This document shows, piece by piece, positions 24,745 through 33,328 of a stretch of DNA of 64,000 bases. Below the pieces are notes generated by a model. That model saw nothing but the letters and a program-made list of their open reading frames with translations. It had not been told where the DNA came from and did not search any database. The stretch's first letter is position 1. Each line of letters opens with the position of its first letter. The stretch spans positions 1-64,000 of the forward strand of contig CAZRYF010000010.1 in assembly GCA_964604165.1 (NCBI GenBank). Reading direction: 5' to 3'. Source of the stretch: JAYZDK01 sp964604165 (GTDB lineage: Bacteria > Myxococcota_A > UBA796 > CAJQPC01). The position numbers and the translations under genes were made by a program.

Positions 24745-27700
24745 GAGGCTGGCTGCCTCGGCTGGCGGTGCGCCGTCCCGTGACGGTGAGCATTGGCTTT
24801 GTGGCCCTGTGCGTTCTGGGGGTCATCGCGGTGATTCGCATTCCCCTCCAGATGATGCCCAGCGGGTTTACCCCCCCCTGGATGTGGATCTGGATTCCCT
24901 ACGAGGTCAGCTCTCCCTTGGAAGCCCAGGAACAGGTGGTTCGCCCACTGGAGGACCAAATCGCTACCCTGTCGGGCATCAAGAACATGAACACCTGGGC
25001 GGGAGAGGGAAGCGCCTACTTGTCCCTGGAAATGGAATCCAGCGTGGACATGGATGAGGCCTACAACGAGGTGGTGGATCGGGTCGAGCGGGTCCGGGGG
25101 GATCTCCCCAGCTCCGTGGAGCGGGTCGGGGTGTACCGATTCAATCCTTCGGATGAGCCCGTGCTTGGACTTGGCCTCTCCATTCCCGAGACCGTGGAGG
25201 AGCCCTTTCGCGTGGCCCGGGACGTGGTGCAGCGAAAGCTGGAGCGCATTCCGGGGGTGGCCAAGGTGGAGAGCTGGGGAATCCACGAGGACAAGGTGTG
25301 GATCGAGTTCGATCGGGAGCGCCTCATGGCCCACGGGGTGGAGATGGGTGGCGTGATGCGTCGCCTGGGGGGAGACAATTTCCAGTTGACCGGCGGCCGC
25401 ATCGAGGAGGGGGGGCGCCTGCAATTTGTGCGCTCCATGGCCAGGTATGCCGGGTTGGACGAGCTCAAGAATCTTCCGGTGGGTGAGGGCGTTCGGCTGC
25501 AGGACATTGCCACCGTGGGCATTCACCCGGACAACGACGGTTCAGTGCTGCGTATTGACGGCCAGCCCGGTGCGTCCATGTGGATCTACAAGTCCTCTGA
25601 GGCCAACACCGTGGGGCTGGTTGAAGAGGTGCGAGAGACGTTGAAGGCCCTGGAGGGGGATGCCCGAATGGAGGGCACCCGGACCTTTGTGTTCTGGGAC
25701 GAAGGGGAGATCATCGGGGAGTCCCTGGACAACCTGGTGGACACAGCGATTCAGGGAGGCATCTTTGCGGTGGGGGTGCTGTTCCTGTTCCTGCGGGACT
25801 GGCGCATGACGCTGCTTGTGGCCTCGGTCATTCCGGTGTCCCTGCTCATGACCGTTTCCGCCCTCTACTTCACTGGGGGCACTTTGAATGTTCTTTCGCT
25901 GATGGGCCTGATGGTGGCGGTGGGCATGGTGGTGGACAACGCCATTGTGGTGGTGGAGACCATTTGGAACCGCCGACGGGAAGGGGCGGGTGCAAGGGAG
26001 GCGGCGGTCTCCGGCACCGCCGAGGTGAGTCTGGCCATTTTGTTGTCCACGCTCACGACGTTGGTGGTCTTTCTACCCATCATCCTCATGAGCAACGACG
26101 TGATGTTCTCGTTTTTCATGGGGTCTTTGGGGTTTCCGGTCTGTCTTGCTCTGGCAGCCAGCCTGGTAGCTGCCCTGTTGTTCTCGCCTTTGTCCACGCT
26201 GGCTTTCAAGTCCACAAGGGAGGTGGCCTCGCCTTGGATGGATCGCCTGTCCCGGAGCTACAAGTGGGCGCTGACGGGCCTGCTCAACCACCGGTCAGAT
26301 GCGGTGCTTGGGTTGGTGGTCTTGCTGGTGGCAACGTTTCAGATTCCGGGAAAGGGTGTGGAGTTCACCGAGGTTTCCGGGGAGTTCATGGGGGATTTCA
26401 CGATTCACATGGAGGTGGATTCGTCGTTTACCCACGGCGACATGTTGGAGGTGGTAGACGAAATCGAGGCGCTCGTGGAGTCCCACCGGGAGGACTGGGG
26501 GGTAGAGACCTACCGAACGAAATTCCGTTCGACTGACGGCTGGGGGAGGACCCGCGTAAGTCTCCTGGAAGAGATCGATATGGATACCCGGGAGGCGCTC
26601 CAGGAAAAGGTGGAGCGTCTGTTGCCGGAGAGGCCGGGGGTTGACTTGTGGCTGGAGCGGGACTGGGGGGGAGACATGGGGGGCAACAGCGTCAGTGTGT
26701 CCCTCAAGGGTGACAACAGCGAGGTGCTCCTGGACTTGTCAGAGGAAGTGATCCGGCGCATGGAGAGCCTTCCGGCTGTGCTGACGGCGGACCACAACCT
26801 GGAGGATTCCGGCACCCCGGAGATTCGTCTCCTGTTGGATCGGGAGGCACTTGAGGAGCATGGGCTCACCGCTGAGTGGGTCGGTCCGACGGTTTCCTTT
26901 GCCATGCAGGGCAGGCAGCTTCCCCGGTTGTACGAGGGGGACTCTGTTTTTGAGATGATCGCGCGCTTTGAGGCGGAGGATCGGGCCAGCGTGGAGGCGC
27001 TGCTGGACTTCCCTCTCGTCAGCCCGACCACCGGCGCTGTGGTGCCCTTGCGGTCCGTCGTGCGGACCGAGATGTCCAAGGGGTTCTCTGGCATCCATCG
27101 CCGCAACCGAGAGACCAGCCTGCAGATCGAAGCCAAGCTGGGGGGGGAGGTGAAGAACGAGCTGGCCCTGGCCTCTATTGGGGCTGTCCTGGAGCCCATG
27201 GAGTTTCCGCCTGGGTACCGTTGGACCCGGGACGAACATGATCGGCAGAAAGCCCAGGAGGACGCCACGGAACAGCAGGCTCTGCTCATGAGCGTGGTGT
27301 TGGTCTTCTTGCTTATGGGAGTTCTGTTCGAGAGCTTTCTTCTTCCCTTCTCCATTCTGTTCACAATCCCCATGGCGCTTGTGGGGGTGGCCTGGACCCT
27401 CTGGTGGACCGAGGACAGCTTTGACCAGATGGCCGGCATCGGGTTGGTGGTGCTCATTGGGGTCGTGGTGAACAATGGGATTGTGCTGATAGACAAGGTG
27501 ACCCAGCTTCGGCGAGAAGGGCTGCCCAGACGGGAGGCGCTCTCCCTGGCAGGACAGAGGCGCCTGCGCCCGATTCTCATGACGGCACTCACCACGGTCG
27601 TGGGGTTGATGCCCATGGCGCTTGGGTCCCGCGCGATCGTGGGCGTTCCCTATGCCCCCCTGGCCCGGGTGGTGGTGGGCGGGTTGTTGGCGGGCACGGT

Positions 27701-27800
27701 TTTGACCCTGTTCTTCCTTCCCCTCGTCTACGATGCTTTAGATGAAATCCGGGACCGAGCCCGGGGGACGTGGCGGCGCAGGCTTGGAGAGAGCGCATGA
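24741..27800 (+). CDS. RND efflux permease 2
   Basis: A 1019-residue RND transporter that begins at GTG 24741, overlapping the first permease stop (GTGA). It opens VRGWLPRLAVRRPVTVSIGF and has LMVAVGMVVDNAIVVVE near 405 and IGVVVNNGIVLIDKV near 915, with the family's duplicated six-helix halves. The periplasmic porter regions are acidic. Two different permeases in one operon with one adaptor and one outer-membrane protein recall heteromultimeric pumps such as MdtBC, though here the two proteins look quite divergent from each other. The substrate cannot be inferred. Its stop overlaps the TolC-like gene by 4 nt. Confidence 0.88.
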   Translation: MRGWLPRLAVRRPVTVSIGFVALCVLGVIAVIRIPLQMMPSGFTPPWMWIWIPYEVSSPLEAQEQVVRPLEDQIATLSGIKNMNTWAGEGSAYLSLEMESSVDMDEAYNEVVDRVERVRGDLPSSVERVGVYRFNPSDEPVLGLGLSIPETVEEPFRVARDVVQRKLERIPGVAKVESWGIHEDKVWIEFDRERLMAHGVEMGGVMRRLGGDNFQLTGGRIEEGGRLQFVRSMARYAGLDELKNLPVGEGVRLQDIATVGIHPDNDGSVLRIDGQPGASMWIYKSSEANTVGLVEEVRETLKALEGDARMEGTRTFVFWDEGEIIGESLDNLVDTAIQGGIFAVGVLFLFLRDWRMTLLVASVIPVSLLMTVSALYFTGGTLNVLSLMGLMVAVGMVVDNAIVVVETIWNRRREGAGAREAAVSGTAEVSLAILLSTLTTLVVFLPIILMSNDVMFSFFMGSLGFPVCLALAASLVAALLFSPLSTLAFKSTREVASPWMDRLSRSYKWALTGLLNHRSDAVLGLVVLLVATFQIPGKGVEFTEVSGEFMGDFTIHMEVDSSFTHGDMLEVVDEIEALVESHREDWGVETYRTKFRSTDGWGRTRVSLLEEIDMDTREALQEKVERLLPERPGVDLWLERDWGGDMGGNSVSVSLKGDNSEVLLDLSEEVIRRMESLPAVLTADHNLEDSGTPEIRLLLDREALEEHGLTAEWVGPTVSFAMQGRQLPRLYEGDSVFEMIARFEAEDRASVEALLDFPLVSPTTGAVVPLRSVVRTEMSKGFSGIHRRNRETSLQIEAKLGGEVKNELALASIGAVLEPMEFPPGYRWTRDEHDRQKAQEDATEQQALLMSVVLVFLLMGVLFESFLLPFSILFTIPMALVGVAWTLWWTEDSFDQMAGIGLVVLIGVVVNNGIVLIDKVTQLRREGLPRREALSLAGQRRLRPILMTALTTVVGLMPMALGSRAIVGVPYAPLARVVVGGLLAGTVLTLFFLPLVYDALDEIRDRARGTWRRRLGESA

Positions 27801-29242
27801 TCGGCTTGCTGTTGTGGATCGGAGGGAGCCAGGCCGAGACCCTGGGGCGGGATCTGTCCTATGAAGCAGCCCTGGAAGACGCCTTGTCCCACAACGCCAC
27901 TCTGCAGATCGCAGAAGCGGGCGCCCGGGCTGCGGAGGGAAGCCTGACAGCGGCCAAGGGCACGTGGGACCCCTTGTTGGGCGCTGAAGGATGGTATGCC
28001 CCCACGGTTTCGGAGGGCCGCTCCCAGAGCGCCCAGTACCGCCTGGACATGAGCACGTTCGGTGTGGGCACGGACCTGTCCCAGCAGCTACCCAGCGGCA
28101 CGGGCGTGAGCCTGAACTGGCGTGCCACGCGCATTCCTTCCTCGACCTATGACTTCTCCGTGGTGGGCCAGGAGTTCAGCGAGGAGGTGCCAAACACGTA
28201 CACCACCGAGCTCACGGCGAGTCTGTCGCAGAAGCTGTTGGAGGGGCACAAGATGGCCTACAACCTCCAGCAGGTGCGCCGGGCGGATCATGGGTGGGTG
28301 CGTGCGCAGGCGGAGCTTGTCTCGGCCAGGCAGAAGGTGGTTGCGCAGGTGGCGGTAGGGTACTGGGATCTTGTGGCCGCCCGGTCGGCCCTTGAGAGTG
28401 CCCGGCGTTCCATTGCGGTTGCGGAAGAGGAGCAGCGGGTGGTGCGGGCCCTGGTGGAGGCGGGCACCCTGGCCCAGGTGGACCTGACCCGGGTGGCGGC
28501 TGCCCTCGCCCAGGCGCACCTGGAGGGAATCCAGGCTGAACACACCGCGGTGGCGGCGTCAGACTCCCTGGCGTTGCTGCTCGGGCGGGAGCCGGGAGAA
28601 GACCTGGTGCCCACGAGCCCTCCGGGAGAGGTGCCCCTGGGATTGGATCTCCATGTGGAGCGGGCGGTGGCGGCAGCCTTGTCGGGCAATCCGGACCTCG
28701 CCCTCGCCCGAATGGACCTGGAGGCGGCCGAACTGGAGGTGGACTGGGCCCGGCACGCCTTGTTGCCAGAGCTCACAGCGACCGGAACGTTCGGTGTGAG
28801 TGGGTACGAGGAGGGAGAGTTCTCGGCTGCCATGCAGGAGCTCTTCAGTCGGGCGCTTCCGAGCCACTACCTCGGGTTGCAGGTTTCTGCGCCCGTGGGC
28901 AACCGCGCGGCCCGCGGGACGCTGCAAGCCCAGATGGCGCAGCTGGAGATTGCTCGTCGGAGTGTGGAGCAGCAGGAGCGCACCGTGGCCAGTGAGGCGG
29001 CTGCCCAGGCGCGAATCGTGGGAAGTGCAAGGCGGCAAGTGGAGCTTGCGGAGCTGAACCTGAATCTTGCGGAGGAGACACTGGCAGCGGAAAAAGCGCG
29101 ACAGGCGGTGGGCCGCGCGATTCAGAAAGATGTGTTGGAGGTGCAGCAGGCGCGGGCGCGGGCGGAGGTTTCGCTTGTGGAGGCACGAACCGGATATCGA
29201 AAGGCGCTCGTGTCCCTGGAGGCGCTTCAGGGCAGGTTGTAG
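27797..29242 (+). CDS. TolC-like outer-membrane efflux protein
   Basis: A 481-residue outer-membrane factor with two OEP repeats. The ATG at 27797 overlaps the permease stop (ATGA) and opens a short signal peptide (LLLWIGGSQA). Long alanine/glutamate-rich helices (about 40-60, 155-250, 300-340, 375-475) alternate with beta-strand segments such as LGLQVSAPVGNRAARG, as in TolC trimers. It completes a four-gene export unit (adaptor, two permeases, channel) whose genes are all joined by 4-nt overlaps. A hairpin overlaps its stop codon. Confidence 0.85.
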   Translation: MIGLLLWIGGSQAETLGRDLSYEAALEDALSHNATLQIAEAGARAAEGSLTAAKGTWDPLLGAEGWYAPTVSEGRSQSAQYRLDMSTFGVGTDLSQQLPSGTGVSLNWRATRIPSSTYDFSVVGQEFSEEVPNTYTTELTASLSQKLLEGHKMAYNLQQVRRADHGWVRAQAELVSARQKVVAQVAVGYWDLVAARSALESARRSIAVAEEEQRVVRALVEAGTLAQVDLTRVAAALAQAHLEGIQAEHTAVAASDSLALLLGREPGEDLVPTSPPGEVPLGLDLHVERAVAAALSGNPDLALARMDLEAAELEVDWARHALLPELTATGTFGVSGYEEGEFSAAMQELFSRALPSHYLGLQVSAPVGNRAARGTLQAQMAQLEIARRSVEQQERTVASEAAAQARIVGSARRQVELAELNLNLAEETLAAEKARQAVGRAIQKDVLEVQQARARAEVSLVEARTGYRKALVSLEALQGRL

Positions 29243-29261
29243 GCGTTGTCGTCTCAACGCC
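29242..29261 (+). terminator. Hairpin at end of RND operon
   Basis: GGCGTT (29242-29247) and AACGCC (29256-29261) form a 6-bp stem around an 8-nt loop, starting on the last base of the stop codon. No T tract follows, so a transcription stop is only suggested by position. A second possible stem (CTCCCC with GGGGAG) lies just downstream. Confidence 0.3.
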
Positions 29262-29330
29262 GCCCTCCCCGATCGGCCCATTTGTGGGGGAGATCGGATT
29301 CAGGGATTTCGCGAGAGGGATTCAGGGGAC

Positions 29331-29371
29331 GGACAGATTCCGGGGACAGATTCCGGGGACACCATACTTAA
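29331..29371. repeat. Tandem GGACAGATTCCGG repeat
   Basis: Two perfect adjacent 13-bp units, GGACAGATTCCGG at 29331-29343 and 29344-29356, are followed by GGACACCATACTTAA (29357-29371), which starts like a third unit. From memory, GGGGACACCATACTTAA-like sequences occur as dispersed repeats near Y1/RAYT-type transposases in several proteobacteria; no such transposase gene is in the window. It lies between the tolC-like gene and the end of the aminotransferase gene. Confidence 0.55.
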
Positions 29372-29380
29372 CTCGGATCC

Positions 29381-30865
29381 CTACGCCAAAAAATGCGCCA
29401 ACGCCGCCCGGAGGTTGTCACAAATAAGGTCGATCTCCTCGCTGGTCAGCCGGAAGTGGGGCGTGTAGCGCAGGGCGTTCTTGCCCCCGTGGATGACCCC
29501 AATCCCGTGGGTGCGGCAGTACTCCTCGACCTGGCCGAACCCGACCACCTGGAACCGCTCCGGATCCAGCTCGGCGGAGACCAGCAAGCCCGTGCCTTGT
29601 ACCTTCGTGATGCAGCCCGGAAACTCGTCGGCGACTCCTTGCAGCTTCTCGACCATCTCCGCGCCCCGGTCCCGGATGTTCTGTCGCATCGCCGGGGTGA
29701 CCTGGTCCAGGGCCGAACAGGCCACCTCCAGGGCCCGGGGGTTGGTGGTCATGGTGTTTCCGTAGACGCCGCTCACATAGAGTGCCTGGGTCGCGGGGCT
29801 GACCGCGAGCACGGACAGAGGGTACTGCCCGGCGTTGAGGGCCTTGGAGTAGGTCTCCATGTCCGGGGGATCGCAGTCGGAAAACCCCGGGTAGTCCACG
29901 ATGGACAGGCAGCCCTGGGCGCGAAGACCGGCCTGGATCGAGTCCACCAGGAGCAGGGCGCCGTGGTCCCGGGTGAGCTGCCGCGCCAGGTCGTAGAACG
30001 CCCGGTTCACCGCCATGCCCGGGTTGCCCTCTCCCATGACCGGCTCCATGAACATGGCCTCGAAGAAGATGCCCTCCGCGTCGGCGGTGGCGAAGGCCTT
30101 GCGAAGAGCGTCCAGGTCATTGGGCTCGACCGTGACCAGGTTGTCCGTGTCCCGGTAGGAGGCCAGGTGCTTCTTGTAGGTGGTGAGGCAAGAGTCTGAG
30201 ACCTGGCCCGGCCGGGAGGTGCGGCCGTGAAAGCCGCCAGTCAGCGCCAGAAAGGCGATGCGCTTGCCCTGGTGTCGGGCCCCCTCGGAGGTCTGGGCGT
30301 GGGCGTTGAGGTCGGAGATGCGGGAGGCCAGGGTCACGGACTCCGAGCCGCTGTTCAGGCACAGAAAGGCGGCGTAGGGGCAGCCGCTGTCGCGGGTGTG
30401 GCCGATCTCCTTTTGAAGGCGCTGGGCCAGGCGGGCCTGGGAGAAGCTGGGGGTCATGACGTTCGCCATGACCCAGTTCTGGGACATGGTGTCCATGACC
30501 TCCTTCGGGCCGTGTCCGTGGCCGAGCATTCCGTACCCCCCCGAGTCGTGCAGAACCGCTCCGTGAGAAGTGACAATCCAGGGACCGCGGGCTGCGAGAG
30601 GCACATACCGGTTCAGGTTGTTGGCCGGGTAGAAGTTCACGTAGTCCCGGCGCAGGTCCTCTGTGAGACGCTCCTCGTCCATGCGCAGGTGTTCGTCCCA
30701 TTCCCCCCGAAGGGAGTGATGGACACTCACCGCCTCGTCGATGGCCTGGGCAAGCAGGGGATCGCATCCCAGGAAGGTCTCCAGGACTGCGTCCGGCAAA
30801 CCAGGAGTGTCTGTCTTTCCGCCGTACTCGCGGAGATCCTGGAGTCTCTCAAGGGATGCATGCAT
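29381..30865 (-). CDS. Class III PLP-dependent aminotransferase
   Basis: A 494-residue fold-type I aminotransferase of class III, which moves an amino group using pyridoxal phosphate. CLNSGSESVTLA near 169-180 contacts PLP phosphate, GGFHGRTSRPG near 210-220 is the usual ring-stacking loop, and Lys341 in ETYSKALNAGQYPLSV is the expected Schiff-base lysine. The PLP-binding aspartate is Asp308 in LLLVDSIQAGLRAQG; most relatives read DEVQTGxGRTG, so the Glu is Ser and the GRTG end is changed. About 85 extra N-terminal residues precede the core. The ATG at 30865 has GGAG upstream. I cannot assign the substrate; ornithine, lysine or a related omega-amino donor is possible. The next gene upstream on this strand ends 61 bp away. 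Confidence 0.78.
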   Translation of the reverse strand: MHASLERLQDLREYGGKTDTPGLPDAVLETFLGCDPLLAQAIDEAVSVHHSLRGEWDEHLRMDEERLTEDLRRDYVNFYPANNLNRYVPLAARGPWIVTSHGAVLHDSGGYGMLGHGHGPKEVMDTMSQNWVMANVMTPSFSQARLAQRLQKEIGHTRDSGCPYAAFLCLNSGSESVTLASRISDLNAHAQTSEGARHQGKRIAFLALTGGFHGRTSRPGQVSDSCLTTYKKHLASYRDTDNLVTVEPNDLDALRKAFATADAEGIFFEAMFMEPVMGEGNPGMAVNRAFYDLARQLTRDHGALLLVDSIQAGLRAQGCLSIVDYPGFSDCDPPDMETYSKALNAGQYPLSVLAVSPATQALYVSGVYGNTMTTNPRALEVACSALDQVTPAMRQNIRDRGAEMVEKLQGVADEFPGCITKVQGTGLLVSAELDPERFQVVGFGQVEEYCRTHGIGVIHGGKNALRYTPHFRLTSEEIDLICDNLRAALAHFLA

Positions 30866-30926
30866 GGGGACTTCTCCGTCGGTTGGATGCCGCTCTCATA
30901 GCGCATCCGGACCGGAGAAGACAAGC

Positions 30927-31613
30927 TCAAACAAGCCGCAGAACCGCCCCCAGGTAAACGGCTCTTCCCACGGGCACCTTCCGGGTTTCTTCCCCATTCT
31001 TCAGCTTCAAGGTACAGTTCAAGTCCCCATCGATGTGCATGTCGATGTAGGTGGGGTTGGCGGGAAGATCTTGTTGAATTCGACGAAGGGTCTGGAGGAA
31101 GGTCTCTCGGCTTCGGGAAGCCAGGTAGTTCTCTGCTTCTTCTCCCATGTGTTGGGCGGCTTCAGGGCCGGTCAAATACAGGGCGCGAAAGCCGTTCAGG
31201 TCTTGCCTCTCCACGATGGGAAGGAGTGCCTCCCCCAGCTCGTGGGGCGTCATGGGGTGGACCCTCTTGGGCGTGAAGGCGGCCTGCCGGGCGTTTTCCT
31301 TGCGCGTGAGGAACCACAGGATCAGGAGGCCGGCAATCCCCAGCACCTTGTCCGTGTAGGTGCGCCGCTTTTCGGGGGGCTGCGCCCCTGCTGTGGTGGG
31401 AGCGGTTTCTTCTCCCCCTTCCAGGGCGTCAGCGACCGTCGGATTCTCCCATCCCCCCGTGTCCTCCCCCGCCTGGACTGGAAGAGCTGCCGTCAGGATG
31501 ACTGCCAGCAGCAGCGATTGTGGCTGGATCCGTGCCCCCAGAGCGCACAAGAACCGCGCCAAAGAAGCCGTCGCAGCCGTGCAGATCCGGCCGAAGCTGT
31601 AGATGATTTCCAT
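30927..31613 (-). CDS. Exported or membrane protein of unknown function
   Basis: A 228-residue protein with an N-terminal hydrophobic segment (LLLAVILTAALPVQA) that looks like a signal peptide; the ATG at 31613 would give a long leader, and a TTG about 20 codons later would give a more usual one. A second hydrophobic stretch lies near 90-105 (VLGIAGLLILWFL). The C-terminal 110 residues are mixed alpha/beta and end with a strand-rich segment reading KLKNGEETRKVPVGRAVYLG. I recognise no family. Its first 185 bp overlap the 3' end of the methyltransferase gene in another frame, so either that gene or this one is shorter than drawn. Confidence 0.55.
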   Translation of the reverse strand: MEIIYSFGRICTAATASLARFLCALGARIQPQSLLLAVILTAALPVQAGEDTGGWENPTVADALEGGEETAPTTAGAQPPEKRRTYTDKVLGIAGLLILWFLTRKENARQAAFTPKRVHPMTPHELGEALLPIVERQDLNGFRALYLTGPEAAQHMGEEAENYLASRSRETFLQTLRRIQQDLPANPTYIDMHIDGDLNCTLKLKNGEETRKVPVGRAVYLGAVLRLV

Positions 31614-32865
31614 CCCCCGCCTGGGTGCCCTGGTTCTTGTTGAGTACGTCCCTGGCCGGCATTATGTCCCAATCCGGGTGCCTCGTCAGGAAGGATTTCA
31701 CCTGGGATTCGTTCTCGGCGGCGAGTAGGCTGCACGTGGCGTAGACAAGCCAGCCTCCTGGCAGAACCAGAGAAGAGGCCCGGTCCAGTATTTCCGACTG
31801 GAGATTCACCAGATTCGCGGCCTCCTCTTCCGTCATGGACCAACGGGCTGCGGGTTGCCTTCGCAGGCGGCCGATCCCGGTGCACGGGGCATCCACAAGC
31901 ACCCGGTCCACGGAGTCAGGAACGACGCAAAGAGGCTCGTTCGGGGACTGGACACGGAATTCCAGGTGCCGGGCACCGGCGCGCTTGGATCTGTGTCGCG
32001 CCTCATCGATTGCACTCTGGCGAGGATCCAGCCCCAGAATCCGTGTCCCGCGCGGGAGCCTGTGGGCCATGGCCAGGGACTTACCTCCGGCCCCTGCGCA
32101 GAAGTCCACAACTCGGCCTCTTCGAGGGGGGGACACCAAGGCCGCGATGACCTGGCTGCCCTCGTCCTGCATCTCGAACCAGCCCTGGCGCCAGACAGCA
32201 AGGCCCTTGAGGTTCGCCCTGCCCTCCAGGTGAAGGGCATCCTCGGAGAGAACCCCGTTTCGGGTGGCAATCCCGGCCTCCAGGAGGGCGCCTCGCAGGC
32301 GGTCCCGGTCCGCCCGAACACGGTTTGCCCGCAGGGTGGTGGGGGCTCGCTGGCGAAGGGATGATGCGAGCCCGGCGGCCTCCTCGCCGTGCTGGTGAAG
32401 GAGGGCTGCTGCCAGCCAGTCCGGGAGAGAGCCCAGCTCGGCGAGAAGCTGAGCGTGCCCTGGGCTCTCTTCAGATGCCCAGGCCTTGAGCGCCTCGCGG
32501 GGGTTTTGCAGGCTCTCTGGACGGTCCTGGCCTTCCGGAAAGGAGCCATGACACAGAGCGAGGTTGGCCCGCCAGAGGTCCGAAGGGGTGGGCTGATCCG
32601 TGCCCGCCAGGACCAAGAGGCGCTCCAGGATGCGTCGATCCCGAACCACACCGTAGGCGAGATCTGTCACCAGCCGACGGTCGTGGCTCCCCAGGGATCG
32701 CTGGGTGCGCACATGCCGTGCCATGGCGGGATCCGCCCCCGGCTTTCCACTGAGACCCATGGCCACCAGCTCCAGACCCACGCGCAGAAGCAGCCCTCCG
32801 TGTGCCCGGCCAGCCAGCCGATGCTCCTTGGCCTGTGGAAGGGCGTCAAGCAGGGTATCGAGCAA
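31429..32865 (-). CDS. RsmB/RsmF-like rRNA (cytosine-C5) methyltransferase
   Basis: A SAM-dependent m5C methyltransferase of the NOL1/NOP2/Sun family, probably acting on 16S rRNA. An N-terminal NusB-like helical domain (LGSHDRRLVTDLAYGVVRD) is followed by the Rossmann core: VVDFCAGAGGKSLAMA (SAM binding), LVDAPCTGIGRLRR with the first catalytic-pair cysteine, LPGGWLVYATCSLLAAEN with the nucleophile cysteine, and CDGFFGAVLVRS near the end. The start is uncertain: TTG 32865 keeps the whole helical domain, while ATG 32760 has better spaced GGAG. Homology stops near 31530, and the last 35 or so residues are low-complexity Gly/Ser and overlap the next gene. It lies 16 bp after the acidic protein's stop. 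Confidence 0.8.
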   Translation of the reverse strand: MLDTLLDALPQAKEHRLAGRAHGGLLLRVGLELVAMGLSGKPGADPAMARHVRTQRSLGSHDRRLVTDLAYGVVRDRRILERLLVLAGTDQPTPSDLWRANLALCHGSFPEGQDRPESLQNPREALKAWASEESPGHAQLLAELGSLPDWLAAALLHQHGEEAAGLASSLRQRAPTTLRANRVRADRDRLRGALLEAGIATRNGVLSEDALHLEGRANLKGLAVWRQGWFEMQDEGSQVIAALVSPPRRGRVVDFCAGAGGKSLAMAHRLPRGTRILGLDPRQSAIDEARHRSKRAGARHLEFRVQSPNEPLCVVPDSVDRVLVDAPCTGIGRLRRQPAARWSMTEEEAANLVNLQSEILDRASSLVLPGGWLVYATCSLLAAENESQVKSFLTRHPDWDIMPARDVLNKNQGTQAGDGNHLQLRPDLHGCDGFFGAVLVRSGGTDPATIAAAGSHPDGSSSSPGGGGHGGMGESDGR

Positions 32866-32881
32866 GGGGCGATCCAGTGGG

Positions 32882-33259
32882 TCAGTCCACTTCGTCGGGG
32901 GCGCCAATCGGGAGATCGTCGATGTCGTCCAGGTCATCCAGGGCGTCTTCGTCGGCCCACTCCAAGCCGAGCTCTCGCTCCACGTGGGCCACAATATCTT
33001 CCCCCGTCAGCTCCATTTCGTCCTGGCTGGAAAACGAAAGCTCTAGGATGTCCACCAGGGGTTCCTCGAATTCTCCGTGTTCCTCAATCCGCTCAATCAA
33101 CTCGTCTGAATCTTCCAGGTCCGCGCTCTCAGCGGATGAGACCAGAAAATCCATTGTGATTTCAGCCAGATCTCTAGAGTCTGGCTGATCGTTTTCCATC
33201 TCCAGATACTCGTCGACAGAGATGATCAGGGTTTCGCGAACGGCGAGGGGCAACTTCAT
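32882..33259 (-). CDS. Small highly acidic protein
   Basis: A 125-residue protein dominated by Asp and Glu (for example DEDALDDLDDIDDLPIG at the end), with no membrane segment or cysteine. The ATG at 33259 has GGAG at good spacing; ATG 33274 is the alternative. I do not recognise a family. It is divergent from the adenosine-deaminase-like gene (about 70 bp apart) and 16 bp upstream of the methyltransferase gene, so it may be cotranscribed with the latter. It could be a small regulator or a nucleic-acid mimic, but nothing shows this. Confidence 0.55.
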   Translation of the reverse strand: MKLPLAVRETLIISVDEYLEMENDQPDSRDLAEITMDFLVSSAESADLEDSDELIERIEEHGEFEEPLVDILELSFSSQDEMELTGEDIVAHVERELGLEWADEDALDDLDDIDDLPIGAPDEVD

Positions 33260-33328
33260 GACACTGGACTCCATGCTGTTGCCTACCAAGACTGGTCCCG
33301 GGAGGCAAGCTCCGATAGGTGCCGAGCC

